In this document: in pieces, positions 30,658-39,756 of the stretch | Layout of the letters: every line of letters starts with the position of its first letter | Position numbering within the stretch: the first letter of the stretch is position 1 | NCBI GenBank assembly: GCA_003049485.1 | Contig: PYST01000318.1 | Span: forward strand, 1-44,482 | Direction: 5' to 3' | From: Ophioceras dolichostomum | Lineage: Eukaryota > Ascomycota > Sordariomycetes > Magnaporthales > Ophioceraceae | DNA: 44,482 nucleotides | Made by a program: the position numbers and the translations under genes | Notes under the pieces: generated by a model | The model's database searches: none | Seen by the model: the letters and a program-made list of their open reading frames with translations, nothing else | Told to the model about the DNA's origin: nothing

Positions 30658-33381
30658 CTATCCCGACGTTGCCGGTGCAATGATCATCACAACCCACCTC
30701 ACCGCCCCATGCACATCCTTCAACGGCGTCCAATGGCACACCACATCGCGACCCTTCTGATGCTGCTGACTTTGCTTCGGTGTCACCTCCTCCCTCTCCC
30801 TCTCCTTCTCCCTGAAGGCCGTCCAGTCCATCCCTCGCCGCTCTGGAACGTCGAGAGCACTCTGCAGCCGGTGGAAGTTCTGGTGGTAATTGTACTGAGC
30901 AGAGGCAGCAGAAGACATCTCGTCGTTCTGCCCCATGGTGTGTGTTGGGAGTGGGGGTGCGGGTGCGGGTGCGGGCGCGGACGAGGATTGGGACTGGGAC
31001 TGGGACTGGTCCACGCTGCTGCCGCGACTGTGTCCTTGGCCGTGCCGGCCGCGGATGCTGGTCATGATGCGCTGCTTACGAGCTGACGCCGCCGCCGCCG
31101 CCGCGGGGCCGAAGCGGGCGGAGGCCTTCTTCTTGACTGAGTTGTCGGAAGGTACTGGACCGTCGTGTTGTTGTTGACGGGCCGCGCTGGTGCTGGTAGC
31201 GGCGATGTTGATGTTCGTGCTGATGTTACTGAGCGGTATGGCTGTCGTGGTTGTTGTTGGCAGCGGCGGCAGCGGTGGAGGAGGCGGTCGCGTACACACA
31301 GCTATCTTGGCGCTGGCGCAGCCGCCGGTCGAGATGCGTTCCATCACGCTGCGCTGGAAGGATTTGGTGATGGTCGGCGAGCCGGCCAGGTCGGAGAGCA
31401 CGGCGAAGATGTCTTGGTGCAGGACCCGGTCTTCCACCCACGACGAGCCAGCGGAGAGGCCGAGGATTTCGAGAGCGGCCGGGGAGGCGAACTCAACCTG
31501 GAGGAGTGGCGGCCGTTGGCGGCCATGGGGGATAACTGCGCCGGTTGTGCGGCTTCTCTTTGATGCGGAGTCTGAACGTGAGGAGGAAGACGGCAAGAAT
31601 TCCAGGACGATGTGCCGGGCGTAGGCGCCTAGGATGTCGGCCGCTTCTGTGGTGGTCAAGGCTTGAGATTGTGCTGATGATGCTACTGATGGTTGGGGTG
31701 TGGCGCTGCGTGAGCTGCTGGCGCTGTGCATGCTGGGCACGCTCTCGGACGGTGGGCTCAGAAGGGTTGAATGGCGCGTTGGGGCTGCGCTGCTGATGTC
31801 GGGCGTGGACTGCTTTCGGAAGGGCTTGAAGTTGAACCCTCGCGTCATGGATCTCCTGCGCGGACCTTTTTCCTGACCTTCTTGTCGCTGTTGTTGCTGT
31901 TGCCCCTGTTGCTGCTGCTGTGAGTCGTAGGCGATACTATGTCTCCTTCCTCTCTGGCCGTCCTCGTGGCGCTCGTCAACAACTGAGATGGCCCCTTCTC
32001 CTTGCGCAGCCACTCCTAAGGGCGGAGCGAATCCGAGGATGTTCATGATCTCCCTGTATGACCTAGTAGCTTCGCTAATGTTCACCTGACCTCCGAGGTA
32101 GAAGGCCACGCGGCCGCTTGGGGTCATGAGGGGGCAGACGAAAAGTAGGTTCCAGAACCCCTGCGGCTGCTCCTTGCGATAGTTGAGCACGAGCTCCAGC
32201 ACCCCTTCCCGTCGGCTGGCATGCACAACGTCGCGTATCCGTCCCACCACTGCAGGTTGCGTCAGTCGTCCTTGCAGGAAGCGGCAATTCTGGCCGATGA
32301 GGTCCTCTCGCTCGTACCCTGTTAGCTCGGTGAGTCCATCCGACACGAAAGCCATCGGATTGTCGAGCTGTAGCGGGTCGGTGAGACAAAAGGCGCCCGC
32401 CAGACCCGGGAAACGAGAGTCAAGCGACAATGCTGAGGACGAGGCTGTGGGCGAGGGGCTGCCGCCCAGCGCGGCCTCGGTGACCAGGGCCAGCTGATTC
32501 TTGACGAAATGTGGGTAGATGTCTCTAACAACGCGCCGCTCGATGTGAAACTTGGCTTCCTGGAACAGAAGCTCCAGTCCGGGCAGGATGGCGGTCGTGA
32601 TGTGCTTGACGTCGGCGTTCAGGTTGCGTGACATGTGGCTAGGCAGGTTCAGGGGATTCGAGGCGGCGACGGAGGTAAAGGTGGTCGAGATGGCGGCCAT
32701 GCTGGCCGTCACTTTGTTGACGCTCTGGGAGTACTCCTTCAAGCTGGCCAGAAACTCCATCCCCTCTGATGACCGCATGGTCTCGGCGAATCTGAGAAGC
32801 CGTTGCGAAGTTGCTGGGTTCTGGAGGACCATCTGGATCACGTCCCGCGAGAAGAAGTCCGATATTGACGACGTGGGTGCCGGACTCTTGGGTGGCTGTG
32901 GCCATCCTGTGGGGGTGGCACTCCCTCGCCTGCCGATTCCAAGCCCGACGCCAACACTCCCAGTTGCCGATGCCCCGGAGATGGAGCCCGAAATGGAGCC
33001 CGAAATGGAGCTCGAGTCCACGCTGGCCCGGTCACTGTCCATCCATTCCGTTTGGCTAAAGTGCGGAGTGATCGGCGTCCCGTCCTGGTTGTACTCGGTG
33101 TACCGTCTCAGGGCGGCCGAGTTGGTGTGCAGTGTCAGGCCCGAGTTGCTCCGTAAGCGAAAGGAGAGACCTTCGCGCCTCGGCCTGCTCGAAAGCTGCG
33201 GCGTCGGCGGCGGCGAGAAGGACGAGGTTGTTCTGCCAATACCCTTGTCGAAGTACTCGACCTTCAGGGGGGGCACCGCGGGTGAGCTCCGGCGACGGCT
33301 GAGATCCTCGCGCTTGAGACCAGGAACCGCACCCGCAGGTTCCTCTTCTACTCGAGTGGTGATGATGCTGGTCGGCGCCAT
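30658..33381 (-). CDS. RGS-LOV blue-light photoreceptor
   Basis: Single-exon ORF of 907 residues. The N-terminal 170 residues are Ser/Pro-rich. An RGS domain lies at about 174-300 (ISDFFSRDVIQMVLQNP to FHIERRVVRDIYPHF). A LOV (PAS) domain at about 325-440 has the flavin-binding signature GQNCRFLQG with the photoactive C366, preceded by SDGLTELTGYEREDLIG and followed by NLLFVCPLMTPSGRVAFYLGGQVN. The long C-terminus has Gln, Ser and Pro/Ala runs and ends in a conserved-looking block, VCHWTPLKDVHGAVRWVVMI. The RGS-LOV order is that of the fungal family that includes BcLOV4, in which blue light promotes binding to anionic plasma-membrane lipids; regulation of G-alpha signalling by light is inferred from the domains. 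The start codon at 33381 gives the longest frame; no intron is needed. Confidence 0.92.
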   Translation of the reverse strand: MAPTSIITTRVEEEPAGAVPGLKREDLSRRRSSPAVPPLKVEYFDKGIGRTTSSFSPPPTPQLSSRPRREGLSFRLRSNSGLTLHTNSAALRRYTEYNQDGTPITPHFSQTEWMDSDRASVDSSSISGSISGSISGASATGSVGVGLGIGRRGSATPTGWPQPPKSPAPTSSISDFFSRDVIQMVLQNPATSQRLLRFAETMRSSEGMEFLASLKEYSQSVNKVTASMAAISTTFTSVAASNPLNLPSHMSRNLNADVKHITTAILPGLELLFQEAKFHIERRVVRDIYPHFVKNQLALVTEAALGGSPSPTASSSALSLDSRFPGLAGAFCLTDPLQLDNPMAFVSDGLTELTGYEREDLIGQNCRFLQGRLTQPAVVGRIRDVVHASRREGVLELVLNYRKEQPQGFWNLLFVCPLMTPSGRVAFYLGGQVNISEATRSYREIMNILGFAPPLGVAAQGEGAISVVDERHEDGQRGRRHSIAYDSQQQQQGQQQQQRQEGQEKGPRRRSMTRGFNFKPFRKQSTPDISSAAPTRHSTLLSPPSESVPSMHSASSSRSATPQPSVASSAQSQALTTTEAADILGAYARHIVLEFLPSSSSRSDSASKRSRTTGAVIPHGRQRPPLLQVEFASPAALEILGLSAGSSWVEDRVLHQDIFAVLSDLAGSPTITKSFQRSVMERISTGGCASAKIAVCTRPPPPPLPPLPTTTTTAIPLSNISTNINIAATSTSAARQQQHDGPVPSDNSVKKKASARFGPAAAAAASARKQRIMTSIRGRHGQGHSRGSSVDQSQSQSQSSSAPAPAPAPPLPTHTMGQNDEMSSAASAQYNYHQNFHRLQSALDVPERRGMDWTAFREKEREREEVTPKQSQQHQKGRDVVCHWTPLKDVHGAVRWVVMIIAPATSG

Positions 33382-34287
33382 TTTTTGGCTTCTTTTTCGG
33401 AGAGAACGGGAGACGAATCAGTGCCGACGAGTACTTCTATCGATGAAAATCCCGAGAATCCATTGACACTTCTGATGACAGACAAGGGGAGGAAGAATAG
33501 GGGTCGAGAGGATCGGGAACGCAAAGAAGAACAGAAGAGCAGAATGATGCAGGGCAAATGTTGACGAGGAACCACAACGGCGGGAGCTCCTTGACTTGCA
33601 TAAAGGCTCCCGGATGTTGTTCTTCTATCGCTTCTAGCTTCGCTGCTTCAACGTTGTTCCCCTAGTAGACGTTAGCTCACCCCATGTGTTCACCGCTTTG
33701 CACCATGCTCCATCCGTGCATCTAGTCGTAGGTGAACGGACCTTTCATTTAAAAGGAGGAGCTCGATCTTTCATTTATTACCGATGGCGGGATTGATGGC
33801 GGTCGCACCCGCGAACGCGCCGTCCCAGGGATATTGTAAGGCATTGTCAGAGCTCCTTCAGCTACTAGACTGCGGGGAGCAATTAATTGAGATCTGGAGT
33901 CCTGTGCTCTCAAGTTAAGCGCCACCGACCACGGAACCACAGTCTGGGCTCTCGGCGGGAATGCATGGATAGGGGAGGCAAACCTCCTTCAGCGTAGCGC
34001 TGGCGTTCCCCTCGCACAATTGACCAATGAGATAACCGGCTCGGTGTGCTCTACTCCCGAATTTGGAATTCTTGTCGTAGGGACAAAATATTGGTAGCAG
34101 CTTGCTCGTTCTTTCTCGCTAGGGGGCGCCAACCGTTCTTCAACAGCCATTTATTGTTATCATCAGTTATCAACGCAGCTCGCCGCGTGGGCGAGAGGGA
34201 CGAAGACCAGCAATGAGTTGTACCCAATATATGCAGGGTACAAGATCGACGCAGTCGTATTTACAGAGCGGGGATAGTAGAGCTAGC

Positions 34288-34341
34288 GGTCTCGAGCTAA
34301 TCTGGATACGACGAGTTCAGAACGAGAAGAGGCTCGAGACC
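34288..34341. repeat. 10-bp inverted repeat
   Basis: GGTCTCGAGC at 34288-34297 and GCTCGAGACC at 34332-34341 pair perfectly around a 34-base loop. A second small palindrome, GTACCC/GGGTAC, lies about 40 bases upstream. Confidence 0.7.
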
Positions 34342-35160
34342 TGTTAGCGCCACGCGCCGGCTCGTACTAGCGGGGAGCGCTGAAAAGCCACAGGACATTC
34401 TTCTGTAAATCGGCACCTGCCGCATCCTTCACACAAATTTCCGCCCTGGTCAGTAATTCAGGAAAAAGCTGGCCGTTTCAGCAACGAGAATCCTTGTTTT
34501 TTCATGCTCAACAGTGATTCTGCCACATGCACATCTGGCAGTGTCAGCCTCAGTCTGAGCTTCTGGTCACCAGTATTATCATATGGCCAATCCCAGGAGT
34601 CCGAATAGTCGAGAACCTCGAGTTCGGTCTTATCACGAGCATGAAAGGTTGGATTCCTCTTCGTTTAGACAGACGAGTTGCTAAAGTTGTCATATACATG
34701 TACCGTTAGCATCAGTTGTTTGAGCTTGTGACCTAAACGGACTAAAGTAACGGTACGGGAAGAAGCACTTCGTCCAACCGCCCCCAACAAGTTGCAACAT
34801 CCCACATCGAAGTAAACACAGGAGAGAACCCCTCGGCGCGTCGCGTCCTAGAACTGATGGGATAGATGGGATAGATCCCACTCCATAGCAACCCTGCTAG
34901 CACGTAACCGTGTCTTCCCCTCCCCTGGCCTCCTGATCGCTCCTACAATCCATAATCGGGACCGAGCCACCAACCCGGCTCGCAGGCTAATACAAAAATG
35001 AAACGCTCAAAAACAGAGAACACAGCCACTGGAGGCTCAGCCGAATCTGGGGTTCCCTGGTGGTGTTTGGTGCCTTAAGAATTGATCATCGTCATGGATT
35101 TCCCATATCGATCGTATTCTCAGCAGATCTCCCAAAAGCTCCTTTCTACCTCTAGGGCTA

Positions 35161-35215
35161 TGAGATCCTTATGAGATCCTTATGAGATCTGTATGAGATC
35201 TGCATGAGATCTGTA
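35161..35215. repeat. 11-bp tandem repeat, five units
   Basis: Units TGAGATCCTTA, TGAGATCCTTA, TGAGATCTGTA, TGAGATCTGCA and TGAGATCTGTA follow each other without gaps; a degenerate sixth (TGAGCTCCG) follows. Confidence 0.9.
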
Positions 35216-35296
35216 TGAGCTCCGTCTAGCAGATCGGCCTCGATGACGTTAGCAGATGAATATCATTGAGTGACAGCCACCTCATTTGTATTTTAT

Positions 35297-35396
35297 CCGA
35301 TACCGCCTGAGCTTTCCAGTCTGAGCTTGGAGAACCCTATCACTCCAGATAGTACCCTTTCCAGTTCCCAGCCTGAGGACTAGGAGGCGGTATTCG
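35297..35396. repeat. Short inverted repeat about 100 bp apart
   Basis: CCGATACCGCCT at 35297-35308 is the near-reverse complement of AGGCGGTATTCG at 35385-35396. It could be the arms of a small element or chance. Confidence 0.4.
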
Positions 35397-36736
35397 TCTA
35401 CTAGCAAGCAGGCTTTGGCAACATTTGTTTGTGTGCATTCGCGGAAAAACTGTGTAATAGTATTTCAAGTCCACATCTGAGCTGTAATACATAGCCTATA
35501 AACAGCACGCTTCTATGTTGGTAGTATTTCACCCAATAAAGCGAGACATCGAAGAGATGGGCCACTAGACCTTGTGATACGATATGAACTGCCCGTCGTT
35601 TGCCCTGTCCCATTCAGTTATGCAACGGCACTGGAATCTGATCTGGAATAACATAGCTTGATAGTAAGCCCTGTTCTATGTATTCTCAGTGAAAGATTAT
35701 CATGCAGACCAAACAGGCCTTCTCCATATTTGCCTCAGATGGGAAGTCTGGCTCAGTAATTCTGCCTCCTGCCATCAAAACGTCTAGCATGGCCACCTAA
35801 TCACCTCTGAAGGACTTCACTTTGATTTTCAGCAACGGCAGGGCCATATTTGAAAGTCGACCTGGTAGGGGTAGTAGACTTTGTTGGCATTGTCTTTAAA
35901 ATGGGAAAAATGCAACAGGCAGCTTCCCATTCACGTACCTTCCCCCCGAGACCCCCGACACGGCGTCTGCGAATTCCAGTTTTGGAAGCAACGCGACCTG
36001 TTTACCTACCTACGCAAGGAAAGAACGAATATGAGCCGGGACCCGCTTGAAAATCCCGTCCTTGCTCCGAGGAACCTGTCAAAAATTTTCCTGACTTCCA
36101 TAAACCAAAAAACACAACTTGTCGCGAGGGCTGAGATTAGACCCGTCACGCGTACCATCGTCGTCGGCTTGCAAGCTGCTATTGCGCTCAGGTGGACTCT
36201 AATATATTGCTACTGGACGTCTTGCGTCCTCGGCCTTTGTTCGTCTGGCAATCTGCCCGCCGCATTCTGTTTTCGGTGGTCTTGACTCTCTCGAGACCGC
36301 GGCCGTTGACATTGACCTGGAGTGCGAGGTCAACCGTGAATACGATCACGACGGTGGGTAGAGGGAAAGAGTCACACTTCCCGGACCGAGCAAGGTGAGT
36401 TCCTCAACTGCTAACTTCCTGATAGTCGCCCCGAACCCGACTCGTTGCAACAATCGACCTGGCTGCCCTCGACGACGCTGTCTGCCTTGGGGGCTTGGCG
36501 TGGCAGACAGGTGGCCGGTTGGCTCTCCCCTTCGATGCTCTGCTCTTAATATTAACCCGGGAAACACGTGATTGAATATCGTTCAGGTCCCAAGGACTTA
36601 GGCTATCTCTGCATCTCGCCAATCTTGTGGGTAGCAGCCAGCCCTAAGCCGTTTGAAGTGCAGCCCTGCGAGCCGTTACCAGGAGACTAGTCGGGCACGC
36701 TAGGGAACGCCCTCGAGGCACGCATACACCGCGAAG

Positions 36737-38047
36737 ATGCCGCATAACCTGGTTCACGGGCGAGACGACGACGACGGCCTCCAGTCAGATGCGAAACGTT
36801 TCCGCCGACATCATCCAGGCGGCCAGCAAGATGGGAGAGGCGATTATGGCTCCAACAATAACAATAACAATACCTTCATTGAGTTTGTAGGCGACGCGAT
36901 GAGCAGATTCCAATTCCGGCAAAGCCTGTCCGGAATGTCTGGCCCACCTAGCGGATCACTCGAGTATCGAGCGCAGGTTCTTCGCCCGTACGGCATCACC
37001 ATCATCGAAACGTCTCGATACTACGACCCCATCAGCTACTTCCAGACGACGCCCCACAACGGCGACTTCCATCTCATGGCCCGCCTCGACGGCGAGAGCA
37101 TCGCCAACGGCATCGCGGACGTCTGGATCGACTCGCGGGACTCGAGCCTATTCCTCAAGAACTACAGGGCCCTCCTCAACTGCCACGACGCGTCCTACCA
37201 GACCAAGCTCGCCGAGATCCACGGCTGCTTCCTGCGGCGGACCGGCTTCGCGCTGCCGGCGGGCCACTGGCGCGCGACGCGGTTCTGGCAGGTCGAGCGC
37301 CGCCTGGCCACGCGCATCGTGTGCCCGAACACGGGCTTCGGAAGCAACCCGAGCAACGCGGAGACGCCGCCCATCCTGCACGCGGCCGAGTGGCCGCTGG
37401 TGGACCACGAGGCGCCGGCGTGCGTCTATTGGATCCAGACGCTGGGGTTCGGCAGGGACTTCTGCCAGCTGCTCCGCGGCGTGACACTCTGCCTGGACGA
37501 CCGCATCACGGCCCCCTACCTCACTGTGGAGTTCGAGCGGGAGGGCGAGGGCCCCCACGGCACCGTGAACCGCATGGCCAAGACGGCGTGCATCGCCCTC
37601 TACAACCGCTTCGTCCTGCGCCAGAAGGTGGTCGACATCCGGACACGCGGCCCGGCGTGGGACTTCACGGGGAGCGCGAATAGGTTCGTCAACATGGCCC
37701 ACTACGGCGTGACGTTCTCGGCGACGCGGTACCGCGTCTGGGCCGCCTACCCGTCCGGACGCGAGGACTACGATGATGATGACCATGCCGGTGGCATCGG
37801 CATGATGTCGTGGAGGGGCTGCACCGTCTCCGAGACGGCGTCGGGCCCGCTCGACAACGCCGTGTCCGTCCAGTGCCTCAAGGACTGGCTCAACGAGATC
37901 CATCGCTGGGCGGTGCAGATACATGCCCCCTCGTGCGGCCGCGACATCAACCGGTGGCTCCAGCGCGTCGAGCCGGGCGTCTTCATCAAGGAGGAGGGGA
38001 GGCCTTGCCGAAGGGGCCACAGGGGAAGAGGAGGACGGCGGCGGTAG
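36737..38047 (+). CDS. Unrecognised 436-residue protein, possible degenerate PD-(D/E)XK-fold protein
   Basis: Uninterrupted GC-rich ORF. The N-terminus is polar, with Asp and Asn runs (residues 11-50). The body at about 75-400 is ordered and rich in aromatic residues. No signal peptide or membrane helix is seen. The tail is Arg/Gly-rich. The segment DDRITAPYLTVEFEREG followed by a helix (MAKTACIALYNRFVLR) resembles fungal restriction-nuclease-like domains, where the strand usually reads EFK; here E265, F266 and E267 stand where E-x-K would be, so the catalytic lysine seems lost. This comparison is from memory of the motif layout and is an inference. An antisense 332-codon frame is a shadow of the same GC-rich codons. 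Function unknown. Confidence 0.7.
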   Translation: MPHNLVHGRDDDDGLQSDAKRFRRHHPGGQQDGRGDYGSNNNNNNTFIEFVGDAMSRFQFRQSLSGMSGPPSGSLEYRAQVLRPYGITIIETSRYYDPISYFQTTPHNGDFHLMARLDGESIANGIADVWIDSRDSSLFLKNYRALLNCHDASYQTKLAEIHGCFLRRTGFALPAGHWRATRFWQVERRLATRIVCPNTGFGSNPSNAETPPILHAAEWPLVDHEAPACVYWIQTLGFGRDFCQLLRGVTLCLDDRITAPYLTVEFEREGEGPHGTVNRMAKTACIALYNRFVLRQKVVDIRTRGPAWDFTGSANRFVNMAHYGVTFSATRYRVWAAYPSGREDYDDDDHAGGIGMMSWRGCTVSETASGPLDNAVSVQCLKDWLNEIHRWAVQIHAPSCGRDINRWLQRVEPGVFIKEEGRPCRRGHRGRGGRRR

Positions 38048-39756
38048 GTTTGGAAGGGAATGATCATCCATGTGTTGGACTTGCAGGATCTCCAGCCAGC
38101 GTGGGGCATGGAAGGTATTTTGTGCGTTTTTGATGGATTCAGCCATGGACTTGCCAGGTAAGAGCGAAAGGGAAAAAGGACGGGACGTTCGCGATGAGTT
38201 TGAGGATGATTGTTCTGCGAGTTATCTTTGCGTTCTCTGCATTCTCTGCGTTGTTCATGTTGGAAGCTCTGTCCGGATCGATGGTGAGAGTTTTTGGGCC
38301 TGAGTTCTTCACCCCTTTCGAGTTCGAGCGCTGTTCTATCGTTGATGATGTTTCTCAAGGAAGTTCACTGGCCCTCACCTCGAGGAACGTTAAATCTTAC
38401 TTGGAGGGTCTCGGTTTTGACCGATCTGGACCTAGTGCGATAGTCTCTCTGATACAAACCGGCTTATGCTTTGTTCACAGGCAAGTTGGGGGATTGCTCG
38501 ACGATGCTCTACCAAGATTAGGGGCGACTCGGGACAGGATGGACTCGAGATTGGACTCGAGACATCGCGCGCATCAGTTTAGGCGCCGTGTGGGACTGCA
38601 TCGTCCAGAGCTGTGTGTATGGGTGCACAAGTCAAGTCGGAGCCTTGAAGATACATCTTCAAAGCTATGTCGATATTCTGAAATGATGTGCGGCTCTGGC
38701 AAGAGGGACGTCGGGAGGATGTGTTGTGGGAGCAGGGGGCAGGGCACGTGCCTGCCGGTGACCTCTGTTACGGTTACATCCCGTAAGGTTCCTGTAGCAA
38801 TGAGCTTGTCCGGCCTGATTGGCCCAAGCGCGGGCGCGATCCACAAACGAACAACAAAGCCGGTCTGACAGCGGTTGTGGCTTGAAGGACAGCTGAACGG
38901 AAGACGGAAGTCAATCTTGCCAAAATTGCACAAAATTCGTTCACGGCGATTAAATACAATGTTCTGACCTCAGTTCGCTTGCGCGACGTATAATAGAAGC
39001 GCTTGATTTTAGCTTCACCACTTGTGCTCTCTGGAAAACAGTTGACTCGACTTCTCTTGATTCAGCCCGCAGAGGTTGTCACCTGACTCCGACTTGGCCC
39101 GAGCAACGGCGCGAACCCCAGTCGGTTGGAATAATCGGTCAGGGTTTTGGAGACCAGAGGTGGGATATCCCGAACCCACCATCACGATCGCCGCCGCCTT
39201 TCATTTCGCGCCCGCAACAACAACGCTTCGCGTAGTGAATACCTCTTGTCGAAGCCACGAGGAAAGCACCCGTGGCCGCAGCTCCCCAACCAGCCCCGAC
39301 TGAACCAAACCAAGGTGCGTTCGCGACGGGAACTCAGTTGCTAGCTACACCCCTCCCAGTCTGCGACTTGCTCGTCACACCAGCAACGGAACCGTGTGAC
39401 ACCAGCCACTACGGAAGAGGTCTCACACAGCCAGTCACCCTGTACGACGGGCTTAGCTATGGTCACTGCAGTGGCTGTTTCGAATGCGCGGTTCTGGGAA
39501 GCCGAAGTTCGTACGTTAACTTTTTCAACGCTGCTCTAAACTCGCGAAGCCTTGGAACCGAGGACGACGTCGCCAGCGCCAGCCACGCGACGCCAACGAA
39601 CCGAAGCATACCGAAGTCGAAGATCGGAATCTTCTCCGTCGCCGCCCGGAACTCACCAGCCGAGTTGTCGCATCTGAAGAGTCGATACCGATCGACCCCG
39701 CGGAACTTGCCGAGTCTAGAGACCCCGCCACTGGGTCGGCGAACGATACAAACACG
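38048..39756. other. Intergenic region and 5' leader of the Stu2 gene
   Basis: A 224-codon plus-strand frame (38194-38868) begins with a hydrophobic stretch but has no family features and is crossed by antisense frames; it is not called. The last few hundred bases, rich in CAACAA and ACC, look like a promoter and leader. Confidence 0.4.

Larger units (their letters stand above)
33382..36736. other. Repeat-bearing, gene-free region (possible decayed mobile DNA)
   Basis: No supported gene over 3.3 kb. The first 300 bases are the 5' leader and promoter of the RGS-LOV gene. From about 33.7 to 35.8 kb composition becomes AT-richer and contains inverted repeats, a short tandem array and LTR-like wording (TGTTATC, ATATATGC between GTACCC/GGGTAC arms, TGTTAGCGCC). 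None of it adds up to a complete element. Confidence 0.45.

Noticed and set aside
33850..33940. tRNA-like anticodon arm on the minus strand (GGACTCCAGATC)
   Set aside because: No B box and no pairing acceptor stem nearby, so not called as a tRNA.
36203..36358. Short coding-like acidic stretch (GLDSLETAAVDIDLECEVN) before the 436-residue ORF
   Set aside because: Only about 50 codons between stops with no splice path to a neighbour; probably chance.
37148..38146. 332-codon minus-strand frame
   Set aside because: Arg/Val/Ala/Pro-rich shadow opposite the 436-residue ORF; composition typical of antisense GC-rich codons.
38194..38868. 224-codon plus-strand frame with hydrophobic start
   Set aside because: No family features, poor composition after the first 30 residues, and overlapping antisense frames; could be revisited with expression data.
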